A stretch of 23,833 bases of DNA, taken from JBCDBY01 sp039182715 (lineage in GTDB: Bacteria; Planctomycetota; PLA2). This document shows, piece by piece, positions 15,221 to 21,980 of this stretch. The notes beneath the pieces are model-generated. The model was not told where the DNA came from. It worked only from the letters and a program-made list of their open reading frames with translations, and made no database searches. A program made the position numbers and the translations under genes. Within the stretch, counting starts at the first letter, position 1; every line of letters starts with the position of its first letter. The stretch covers positions 1-23,833 of the forward strand of contig JBCDBY010000024.1 of the NCBI GenBank assembly GCA_039182715.1, written 5' to 3'.

Positions 15221-17044
15221 ATGCCCGAAATGCCGATACGCCGAACGCGGGTTTTCATGGGCAAGACAAGGGCAGACCGGCCGCCTCCCGGGGTCAACGA
15301 GAGGCGCCGCTTCGGCAAGCGCTTCGGCGTGACGCATCCGATCGAGGTGGCGGGGCGCACCGGCGGCTTCGCGGCGCAAACGATCAACGTCTCGCGCACC
15401 GGCGTGCTGCTCTGGGTCTGCGACGAGCGATTCCTCCCGCTCTCCGAGTCCGCCAACATGGTGCTCTTCACCGAGCGCGTGGCGGAGGAGTTCGGCGAGG
15501 GGCTCGAGGTTCGCCTCAGCCAGGACATCGCCATCGAGGCGGAGGTCGTGCGCGTGACGCGCCGCGAAGAGCGCGACGAGGGCACCGTGCTGATCGCCTG
15601 CCGCTACGCGCGTCCGCTGTTGGCCGAGGAGTGGGATCGGCTCGGCTTCGAGCAGCTTCCGCCGGACGACATCGAGCAGGAGATGTCCGACGTGCTCGGC
15701 CCCGAGCACATGCAGCACGCCGACCGCCGTCGCGCGCGCCGCGTGCCGCACGCCGACCCGGTCGAGATCCACTCCGACTACGCCGCCTACCGCGCGCAGG
15801 TGATCAACCTGTCCGCGGTCGGCGTGCTGCTCGAAATGACCGATCCCGCATTCGCGGCCCCCAACGGCGCCGACCGGCTGCTGGTCTGTACGCGCCGGCT
15901 CGGCACGCAGTTCGGGCGCGGCATGCGCGTGCGCTTCCTGGAGACCGATCTGACCGTCGATGCCGCCATCGTGCGCGTGGGCGAGAAGAAGGCGTCCGAA
16001 GGCGCCGCGATCCTCGTCGGCTGCCGCTTCGAGCCGCCGCTCGATCCCGAGACCTGCCGCACGCTCGGCATCGAGCCGATGCGCCGCGCGCCGACGCCGA
16101 TGCCCGACGCGCCGCGGCCGGCGGCGGAGCCCGCCGCGGAGCCGGAGTCGGGCCCCGACTCCGATGTCCGCGACGTGCTGCGCCGCGCCGTCGAGAAGGG
16201 CGCGAGCGACGTGCACATCAAGGCGGGCTCGCCGGCGCGCGTGCGCGTGGCGGGCACGATCACCAATCTCGACAAGCAGGTGCTCGAGCCGGTCGATACG
16301 CATGCGATGGCACTCGATCTCATGGACGATCGCCGCGCGCGCCGGTACGAGGAGCGCGGCCACGTCGCCTTCGCGCGCACCGTCACCGGCGTCGGTCGAT
16401 TCCGCGTGAACGTCGTGCGTCAGCAGGACCACGCGGCGCTCGCCGTGCGCTGCCTGCCCGAGCATCCGCCTTCGCTGCAGGAGCTGGGCGCGGGCGCCGA
16501 CCTGCGCGCGCTGACCGCGCTGCCGTCGGGCCTCGTGCTGCTCGCCGGCCGCGCCGGCACCGGCCGCAGCTCGCTGCTCGCCGCCATGGTCGACGAGATC
16601 AACCGCACCCGTGCCTGTCACATCGTGACGCTCGAGGATCCGGTCGAGTTCGTCTACCGCGAGCTCGCCGCGCACATCACGCAGCGCGACCTCGGCCTCG
16701 ACGGCATCACCATGGCCGACGGCATGCGTCAGGCGCTGCAGCTCGACGCCGACGTCGTGGCCGCCTCGAGTCTCGCCGACGCCCGCGCTCTCTCCGCCGC
16801 GCTGGAAGCGGCCGAGAGCGGTCGGCTGGTGCTCGCGGTCAGCGACGGCGGCACGGCGCGCCGCGCCGTCGAGCGCCTTGCGCAGCTCGTGCACGCACCG
16901 CGTCTCGCCACGCTGCTGCGCGCTGTTTCGGTGCAGCGGCTGGTCCACGACGAGGACGGCGGCACGCGTCTCGAGGTCGCCGTACAGCGTCTCGACGAGG
17001 CGGCAGGCACCGCTTTGCGCTCGGGCCAGCTTCCTTCCTGGTAG
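15221..17044 (+). CDS. Tandem PilZ - degenerate PilT-like ATPase fusion
   Basis: The protein has 607 residues; start ATG 15221 has GGAG 5 bases upstream. PilZ-1 (about 25-145) has R30xxxR34 and N56xSxxG61; PilZ-2 (about 165-285) has R169/R170xxxR173/R174 and N196xSxxG201, the residues that bind cyclic-di-GMP. After a Pro/Ala/Glu linker (290-312), a PilT/GspE-type domain follows: GASDVHIKAG (327-336), GRFRVNVVR (392-400), SGLVLLAG then TLEDPVEFVY (470-479) and ITQRDLGLDG. Its Walker A is GRAGTGRS (443-450), with Arg449 in place of Lys, and the Walker B segment DADVVAASSLAD lacks the Glu of PilT's VGEMRD. ATP hydrolysis is therefore doubtful. No pilus genes are nearby. I infer a regulatory pseudo-ATPase that responds to cyclic-di-GMP. 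Confidence 0.85.
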   Translation: MPEMPIRRTRVFMGKTRADRPPPGVNERRRFGKRFGVTHPIEVAGRTGGFAAQTINVSRTGVLLWVCDERFLPLSESANMVLFTERVAEEFGEGLEVRLSQDIAIEAEVVRVTRREERDEGTVLIACRYARPLLAEEWDRLGFEQLPPDDIEQEMSDVLGPEHMQHADRRRARRVPHADPVEIHSDYAAYRAQVINLSAVGVLLEMTDPAFAAPNGADRLLVCTRRLGTQFGRGMRVRFLETDLTVDAAIVRVGEKKASEGAAILVGCRFEPPLDPETCRTLGIEPMRRAPTPMPDAPRPAAEPAAEPESGPDSDVRDVLRRAVEKGASDVHIKAGSPARVRVAGTITNLDKQVLEPVDTHAMALDLMDDRRARRYEERGHVAFARTVTGVGRFRVNVVRQQDHAALAVRCLPEHPPSLQELGAGADLRALTALPSGLVLLAGRAGTGRSSLLAAMVDEINRTRACHIVTLEDPVEFVYRELAAHITQRDLGLDGITMADGMRQALQLDADVVAASSLADARALSAALEAAESGRLVLAVSDGGTARRAVERLAQLVHAPRLATLLRAVSVQRLVHDEDGGTRLEVAVQRLDEAAGTALRSGQLPSW

Positions 17045-17122
17045 CCGCCCCGTTCCGGGACGCCCGCGACCCGGGTGTGCTTGCCCGAGACAGCTCCTGT
17101 GTCAATCTCCCAGTGGGACATC

Positions 17123-17138
17123 CCGCAGGGCACTGCGG
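17123..17138 (+). promoter_or_regulatory. Hairpin directly before the PilZ gene ribosome binding site
   Basis: CCGCAG (17123-17128) and CTGCGG (17133-17138) form a perfect 6-bp stem with a GGCA loop. The AAGGGAG ribosome binding site starts on the next base. The rest of the 106-base gap from 17045 shows no strong promoter. Confidence 0.3.
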
Positions 17139-17150
17139 AAGGGAGACGAC

Positions 17151-17648
17151 ATGGCAGCCAGGGACACTAACGCGCCCGAAGAGGAGCGCATCAGCGAAGA
17201 ACGTCGCTTGCAGGGGTACTTCACGGGACGCCGTCAGGCGTTGCGAACCTGCAAGTTCATCGATTGCCGCCTCACCGGCAACCACGACGGCTTCAACGCG
17301 ATGATCGTCGACGTCTCCCGCACCGGCGCGCTGGTGCGCGTGCTCGACTCCCACTTCGCCGAGTCGCACGAAGCGGAGCAGCTCATGCTCTACACCGCCC
17401 GGGTCTGGTACCACTTCGACGAGGGGCTCGAGATCTCGTTCCTCGACGGGAAGGTCAAGGCGGTCGCCGACGTCGTCCGCGTGACCGGGTACTGCGGCCG
17501 CGGCAGCGGGCTCAACCTGATCGGCATCCACTTCCGCGAGGAGCTCACCGCGGACGAGTGCGAACAGATCGGCATCGAAGCGTCCGACGATCGCCCCTCG
17601 ATGGGGCCGCTCGCCGAAGAGGCGCGCGCAAAGATGGCCTCGGCCTAG
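17151..17648 (+). CDS. Single-domain PilZ cyclic-di-GMP receptor
   Basis: The 165-residue protein starts at ATG 17151 with GGGAG 5 bases upstream. It has the PilZ signature R28xxxR32 and D54xSxxG59 (DVSRTG), then the beta-barrel. It aligns with PilZ-1 of the preceding protein well beyond the motif: SRTG.L..V.D..F, L.T.RV...F.EGLE, VVRVT, and a shared C-terminal region ending in IGIE. It therefore belongs to the same local subfamily rather than being an unrelated PilZ. PilZ proteins change conformation or partners on binding cyclic-di-GMP. With only short flanking tails it is probably an adaptor that acts on another protein, perhaps the fusion encoded next to it. Confidence 0.85.
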   Translation: MAARDTNAPEEERISEERRLQGYFTGRRQALRTCKFIDCRLTGNHDGFNAMIVDVSRTGALVRVLDSHFAESHEAEQLMLYTARVWYHFDEGLEISFLDGKVKAVADVVRVTGYCGRGSGLNLIGIHFREELTADECEQIGIEASDDRPSMGPLAEEARAKMASA

Positions 17649-17664
17649 CCGGCCCTGCGTCCGG

Positions 17665-17670
17665 TAGAAT
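17665..17670 (+). promoter_or_regulatory. -10 element for a leaderless methyltransferase transcript
   Basis: TAGAAT matches 5 of 6 bases of TATAAT and ends 9 bases before ATG 17680, with no ribosome binding site between. This would start transcription at or next to the ATG. A -35 box is not evident. Confidence 0.4.
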
Positions 17671-17679
17671 CCGGGCCCG

Positions 17680-18354
17680 ATGTCGATCCTCGAGATGGAC
17701 CTTGGTGCCGGTGCGGACGACTGGAAGCCGACGCCCCACGGCATCTTCCTCGGCGACGTGATCGCCGCGGGCGACTTCGTCGAGGGCAAGTCGGTGCTGG
17801 AGCTGGGCGCCGGCGTCGCGAACCACACGATTCTGATGCTGCGCAAGGGCGCGGCGCGGATCGTTGCGACGGAGATCACCGAGGCGCGCCTCGCCACGGC
17901 GCGCGCCAACGTCGAGCGCAACTGCCCGGACCTCGCCGACCGCGTCGAGTATCGCGTCGCGGACTGGCTGGCGACCCCGGGCGAGTTCGACATCGTGGTG
18001 ACCAACCCGCCCTTCGCGAAGAGCGGGCAGCGCAATCGCCGCTACTTCATCGACGAGCTCATCCTGCGGACGTTCCGCCGACTGCGCGAGGGCGGCGAGC
18101 TGCTCTACGTGCAGTCGAGCATGGCCGACGTGCCCCGGTCGCTGCGCCGTCTCGACGAGAACGGATACGACGCCCGCATCGTCGAATCGCGCGCCGGTCC
18201 GTTCCGCGACTACTACTTCGAAGATCCCACGTTCCTCGAGGAGGCGTCGCGCGTCGACGGCGGCTTCGAGAAACGCGACGACGTCTACTACGAGACGCTT
18301 TCGGTGCTGCACGGCACGCTGCGTCCCTTCACCCCGCCGGAGTTCGCCCACTGA
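17680..18354 (+). CDS. SAM-dependent methyltransferase, NPPF type
   Basis: The 224-residue class I methyltransferase has SAM-binding motif I VLELGAGVAN (39-48), an acidic residue after the second strand (ATEIT, Glu65) and motif IV TNPPF (108-112). NPPF/NPPY motifs are typical of enzymes that methylate a planar nitrogen, as in PrmC/HemK, RsmC or TrmN6; the protein is too short for RsmC and lacks the PrmC N-terminal domain. A substrate cannot be named. The C-terminal third (FRDYYFEDPTFLEE and following) matches nothing I recognise. Its stop overlaps the ATG of the transporter lipoprotein (TGATG), so it may be part of that operon, although a functional link is unclear. Confidence 0.75.
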   Translation: MSILEMDLGAGADDWKPTPHGIFLGDVIAAGDFVEGKSVLELGAGVANHTILMLRKGAARIVATEITEARLATARANVERNCPDLADRVEYRVADWLATPGEFDIVVTNPPFAKSGQRNRRYFIDELILRTFRRLREGGELLYVQSSMADVPRSLRRLDENGYDARIVESRAGPFRDYYFEDPTFLEEASRVDGGFEKRDDVYYETLSVLHGTLRPFTPPEFAH

Positions 18355-19364
18355 TGCGTTGGATTTTCGCCTGCGTCCTTTTCCTCGTGGCCTGCGGAAG
18401 CGAGACGTCAGCACCGGAGCCGGAACCGAAACCCGAGACGTCGACGCCGGCTCCGGAACGCGAGCGCGTGATCTACGCGGGCAGCGCGTGGTACGGCCAC
18501 GCGCCGGTCTGGGTCGGCCTTCGGAAGGGCATCTTCGCGAAGCACGGGTTCGAGGTCGTCGACAAGTCCTTCGGGTCCAGCGGCGACCGGGTGACGGCGC
18601 TCGAAGCGGGCAACGCGCAGTTCGCGAGCCTCGGCCAGGTCGCGATGCTCGGCGCGATGGGAGAGTCACGCACCGGGTTCTACTGGGTCGCCAACCAGAA
18701 CATCGCACCGGGCAACGAGGGGATCGTGGCGATCGGCATCGATCGCATCGAGGATCTGAAAGGCAAGTCGATCGCGCTGCAGCCCAACACGTCGATCCAC
18801 CTGACGGTTGCCCTGCTGCTCAAGAAGCACGGCCTCAGCCTCAAGGACGTCGACGTCAAGTTCGGGTCGGACGACGCCATCGTGCAGATGGTGCGCAACG
18901 GCGACGCCCAGGCGGGCGCGATCTGGGAGCCGTTCTACGGTGACCTGAAGCAGCTCGAGGGCGCCAAGGTCCTCGGCACCGACCGCGACACGCCGATCTA
19001 CGAGAAGTTCAACACGATGAGCGGCCCGGATGTCATCTGCGCCTCCCGCGCCTGGGTGGACGCCGATCCGGCGCGCGCCCAGCGCTTCTTCCGCGCCTAC
19101 TTCGAGGCGGTCCAGTGGTGCGCGGACAATCCCGAGGAGCTGACGAAGATCGCCGTCGAGCGCACCGGCAAGGATCCGAAGATCGTCGCCGCCGTCCTCG
19201 CGAACTTCACCTGGATCGGGTGGGACGCGCAGAAGGTCAACATGAGCGACGCGCGCATGTTCGGCCAGACCGAGGTCGCCGCGCAGCTGCTCGTCGAGAT
19301 GGGCTCGCTCCAGTCGGTACCGAAGTTCCGCGACTGGACCTGGATCAAGATGTTCTGGGAGTAG
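18354..19364 (+). CDS. ABC importer substrate-binding lipoprotein (TauA/SsuA/NMT1 type)
   Basis: The 336-residue protein has a lipoprotein signal peptide with lipobox LVAC, so Cys14 would be lipidated. A Pro/Glu/Thr linker (about 18-36) follows. The mature part begins VIYAGSAWYGHAPVWVGLRKGIFAKHGFEV, the typical opening of nitrate/sulfonate/taurine-type binding proteins, and continues with the two-lobe pattern (LKGKSIALQPNTSIHL, then GDAQAGAIWEPF). It would bind a small anion or sulfonate-like ligand outside the inner membrane and deliver it to the permease encoded next. The ligand cannot be assigned from sequence. Start ATG 18354 overlaps the methyltransferase stop. Confidence 0.85.
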   Translation: MRWIFACVLFLVACGSETSAPEPEPKPETSTPAPERERVIYAGSAWYGHAPVWVGLRKGIFAKHGFEVVDKSFGSSGDRVTALEAGNAQFASLGQVAMLGAMGESRTGFYWVANQNIAPGNEGIVAIGIDRIEDLKGKSIALQPNTSIHLTVALLLKKHGLSLKDVDVKFGSDDAIVQMVRNGDAQAGAIWEPFYGDLKQLEGAKVLGTDRDTPIYEKFNTMSGPDVICASRAWVDADPARAQRFFRAYFEAVQWCADNPEELTKIAVERTGKDPKIVAAVLANFTWIGWDAQKVNMSDARMFGQTEVAAQLLVEMGSLQSVPKFRDWTWIKMFWE

Positions 19365-19482
19365 AGCCGCGGCCTATCCTGCCTACCTCGACCGCCGCCG
19401 GACGCTCCTCTACGGACTCGTCGGCGTCGGCTCCGTCCTCCTGCTCTGGTGGCTGCTCACCTACCCCTTTTTCGAGGAGGAG

Positions 19483-20295
19483 GTGGTGGTCCGCGAGGAG
19501 AGCGGTGCCGGTGAGATGGTCGAGCTGGTCGATCCGCTCTCCGGCGAGACGGTGAAGGTGCGCCGGCCTTCGATCACGGAGCGGCGCGAGACGGTGCGCC
19601 GCGCGCTCGTCAATCCGCCGGCACTCGACACGCCGGGCAACACGGTCCGCGACGCGTGGAAGCTCATGACCAGCCCCGACGGCGGGCGTCCGACGCTCGG
19701 CCAGCACGCCTTCTGGTCGACCTTCCGCATCCTGCTCGGCTTCTTGATCTCTGCGCTCGTCGCCGTGCCGCTCGGGGTAGCGATGGGGCTCTTCCCGCGC
19801 CTGCGGGCCGCGGTCAGTCCGATCATCAGCTTCCTGCGGCCGCTGCCGTCCATCGCCTGGGTGCCGCTCGCGCTCATCTGGCTCGGCGCGGGCGAAGCGC
19901 AAAAGCTGGCGATCATCTTCATGGGCAGCTTCTCGGCCGCGCTGCTGTACACCGTCGAAGCAACCCTGAAGGTCGATCCCAACGTCGTGCGCGCCGCGCG
20001 CAACCTCGGCGTCGGCGAGCGGCAGATGCTCACCAAGGTGCTGCTGCCCGCCGCGCTGCCGAACATCCTGAGCGGCCTGAAGGTCGTGATGGCGATCGGC
20101 TGGACCTGCGTCATCTCGGCGGAGATCGTCGGGACGCAGAAGGGGCTCGGCAGTCTCATCTGGAACTCGCGCGAGATCAGCAAGACCTCCTGGGTGCTCG
20201 TCGGCATGGTCTCGATCAGCGCGCTCGTCCTGGTCTTCGATGCGCTCTTCAACGCGATCGAGCGCAGGCTCCTGCCGTGGGTGTTCCGCAAGTGA
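19483..20295 (+). CDS. ABC importer permease (SsuC/TauC type), start uncertain
   Basis: From GTG 19483 the protein has 270 residues with the BPD-transport membrane domain: helices from about WSTFRILLGFLISALVAV to the C-terminus, and the EAA loop (VRAARNLGVGERQMLTKVLLP) that contacts the ATPase. However, the same frame is open back to 19246 and encodes an obvious first membrane helix upstream of this GTG (TLLYGLVGVGSVLLLWWLLTY, about 19402-19464) preceded by basic residues. No ATG, GTG or TTG occurs in frame between the stop at 19243 and 19483. The real start is therefore a rare codon, or the sequence carries an indel near 19365. The stop overlaps the ATPase start (GTGA). Confidence 0.8.
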   Translation: MVVREESGAGEMVELVDPLSGETVKVRRPSITERRETVRRALVNPPALDTPGNTVRDAWKLMTSPDGGRPTLGQHAFWSTFRILLGFLISALVAVPLGVAMGLFPRLRAAVSPIISFLRPLPSIAWVPLALIWLGAGEAQKLAIIFMGSFSAALLYTVEATLKVDPNVVRAARNLGVGERQMLTKVLLPAALPNILSGLKVVMAIGWTCVISAEIVGTQKGLGSLIWNSREISKTSWVLVGMVSISALVLVFDALFNAIERRLLPWVFRK

Positions 20296-21044
20296 GCGTC
20301 ATCCTGGAGGCGCGTACGGTCGAGAAGCGTTTCGGCGAGGTCGTGGCGCTGCAGGGGATGGAGTTCGCCATGGAGCGCGGCGAGTTCGTGGTCATCGTCG
20401 GCGCGTCGGGCTGCGGCAAATCGACGCTGCTCAACCTCTTCGCGGGCTTCGAGCGTCCCACGACGGGTGAGGTCTACCTCGACGGAGAGCCGATCCTCGC
20501 CGTCGAGCCACGCTGCGGCATGGTCTTCCAGAACTACGCCCTCTTCGAGTGGCTCACCGTGCGCGAGAACATCGCCTTCGGCCCCAAGCTCAAGGGCGCC
20601 CACGACCCCGCGCGCGTCGACCGGCTCATCGCCACCGTCGGCATCGAGGGGTTTGGAGACCACTACCCCGCGCAGCTCTCGGGCGGCATGAAGCAGCGCG
20701 TCGCGCTGGCTCGCACGCTGGCCAACGACCCCGAAGTGCTCCTGTGCGACGAGCCCTTCGCCGCGCTCGACGCGATGACGCGCCAGCTGCTGCAGGAGGA
20801 GCTGGCGCGGCTCGCCCGCGACGAGCAGAAGAGCGTGCTCTTCATTACGCACTCGATCGACGAGGCGCTGCTCCTCGGCGACCGCATCGTGGTGATGACC
20901 GCGCGGCCCGGCCGCATCAAGGCGGAGCTTCGAAACGACCTCCCCAAGCCGCGCACCGCCGACCTCGAACTCACGCCCCGCTACATCGAGCTCAAGCGCG
21001 AGCTCTGGCAGTCGGTCCGCGAAGAAGTCGAGGGCATGAAATAG
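20292..21044 (+). CDS. ABC importer ATPase (SsuB/TauB type)
   Basis: The 250-residue protein starts at GTG 20292, overlapping the permease stop by 4 bases. All nucleotide-binding motifs are intact: Walker A GASGCGKST (37-45), Q-loop Gln80 (FQNYALFEWLTV), signature LSGGMKQR (129-136), Walker B VLLCDEPFAALD (149-160, catalytic Glu154) and switch His187 (ITHSIDEA). The C-terminal 'PGRIKAEL' segment is typical of the nitrate/sulfonate/taurine importer subfamily. It powers uptake through the upstream permease and lipoprotein. No additional regulatory domain is present. Confidence 0.92.
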   Translation: MSVILEARTVEKRFGEVVALQGMEFAMERGEFVVIVGASGCGKSTLLNLFAGFERPTTGEVYLDGEPILAVEPRCGMVFQNYALFEWLTVRENIAFGPKLKGAHDPARVDRLIATVGIEGFGDHYPAQLSGGMKQRVALARTLANDPEVLLCDEPFAALDAMTRQLLQEELARLARDEQKSVLFITHSIDEALLLGDRIVVMTARPGRIKAELRNDLPKPRTADLELTPRYIELKRELWQSVREEVEGMK

Positions 21045-21048
21045 CCCC

Positions 21049-21085
21049 TTCTGATGCACCTCTTCCATCAGAAAAGTGATGGAAG
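21049..21085. promoter_or_regulatory. Overlapping alternative stem-loops after the ABC operon
   Basis: Three segments can pair in two exclusive ways. TTCTGATG (21049-21056) pairs with CATCAGAA (21066-21073), 8 bp with a 9-base loop. CTTCCATCA (21062-21070) pairs with TGATGGAAG (21077-21085), 9 bp with a 6-base loop. The middle segment is shared. It begins 5 bases after the ATPase stop. No U-tract follows on the plus strand, so its role (3' end, binding site or switch) is unknown. Confidence 0.5.
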
Positions 21086-21143
21086 TCGGGGCGGGGCAGG
21101 GGGTTATGCGCGCCAAGGTGCGGAATCAATCCCGCAAAACGAG

Positions 21144-21173
21144 GCCGGCGCGACCCGTGGGGGCCGCGCCGGC
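21144..21173 (-). terminator. Probable intrinsic terminator of the sigma-factor gene
   Basis: GCCGGCGCG (21144-21152) and CGCGCCGGC (21165-21173) form a perfect 9-bp stem with a 12-base loop. On the minus strand it is followed within 3 bases by GTTTTG, a short U-run. It lies 54 bases beyond the sigma-factor stop, between convergent genes. Confidence 0.45.
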
Positions 21174-21226
21174 GTATCGGGACTCTCTCTCGCGCCGGCT
21201 CTCTCGCCGACTCACGGGCCGGCTCT

Positions 21227-21880
21227 CTAGCCCGCCCGGGCGTAGCGCGGCGGCTTGCCGGCGACGCCGAGCATCGATCGCATGCTCAGCAGCGCCTCCT
21301 TGCGCAGCTGGCTGATGCGGGACTCCGAAATACCGAGCTTCGCGCCGGCTTCGCGCATCGGCATGGGCATCTCTCCGGAAAGCGGGTACAGCAGGTCGAG
21401 GACCTCGCGGTGCCGCTTCGGGATCATCCGTCGCGCGAACTCCAGCATGTCTCGCTTCTCGACGAGCTCTGTGTGGCTCATCTCGTCCTTGCTCTGCACA
21501 CGGCGGTAGGTCGTTTCCTCACCGGTCTCCATGTGCTCGTCCAGGCTGGCGCAGACCTCACCGAGCTCCTTGCCCTGCTCGCGGTAGCGGCGAATGAGGT
21601 GTCGGCTCACGCGGATCGGGCCACCGCCCGTGCTCCGCATGCAGTCCAGGACACCGTGCCGCACGGTCGCGCAGATCCAGGCCTCGATGCGCCCGCGCTC
21701 CGGGTCGAACTGCGGCAGCTTGCGGGTCACCGCCAGCACCGCTTCCTGCACCATGTCGTCGTACGATCCGGGCGGGATGCGCATGCGCTGCACCTGCCAG
21801 TGGATGAGGCTGTAGTAGTCGCGCATCACGTCCTCCATGCAGAGGTCGTGGGCGAGGGTCTCTTCCGTTGCCATCGACAT
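21227..21880 (-). CDS. Sigma-70 family factor, FliA/sigma-28-like
   Basis: The 217-residue protein (from ATG 21880, chosen because GGA lies 5 bases upstream; ATG 21904 and 21874 are alternatives) lacks region 1. Region 2 is visible as YYSLIHWQVQRMRIPPGSYDD followed by QEAVLAVTRKLPQFDPERGRIEAWICATVRHGVLDCMR; a short region 3 (PIRVSRHLIRRYREQGKEL) follows; region 4 is RMIPKRHREVLDLLYP through the helix-turn-helix MREAGAKLGISESRISQLRKEAL. This arrangement fits the FliA/SigB-type group 3 factors, which control flagellar or other specialised genes. No anti-sigma gene is adjacent. It lies 100 bases after lipA on the same strand, and a weak TTGACT upstream hints at a separate promoter. Confidence 0.85.
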   Translation of the reverse strand: MSMATEETLAHDLCMEDVMRDYYSLIHWQVQRMRIPPGSYDDMVQEAVLAVTRKLPQFDPERGRIEAWICATVRHGVLDCMRSTGGGPIRVSRHLIRRYREQGKELGEVCASLDEHMETGEETTYRRVQSKDEMSHTELVEKRDMLEFARRMIPKRHREVLDLLYPLSGEMPMPMREAGAKLGISESRISQLRKEALLSMRSMLGVAGKPPRYARAG

Positions 21881-21980
21881 GCCGGTCCGTAAGGCGTGCG
21901 GCATGCCAAGGGGCAAAAAGTGCCCGGCAGGCGGAAATTCGAGGAGTCAAGGGCGAGCCGCGGGGGCCCGCGCGCGCGGA

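Noticed and set aside
15143..16948. A 601-codon minus-strand frame opposite the PilZ-PilT gene
   Set aside because: No recognisable motif and biased composition; the sense frame carries clear PilZ and PilT features.
21194..21228. Direct repeat GCCGGCTCTCT (21194-21204 and 21218-21228)
   Set aside because: Only two 11-base copies in a CT-rich stretch; probably low-complexity chance.
21894..21909. Possible sigma-54 promoter (TTGGCATG...GC spacing) before the sigma-factor gene
   Set aside because: The -24 half fits and GG/GC spacing is right, but the -12 half is poor and the transcript would start only about 2 bases before the ATG; no enhancer-binding protein is nearby.
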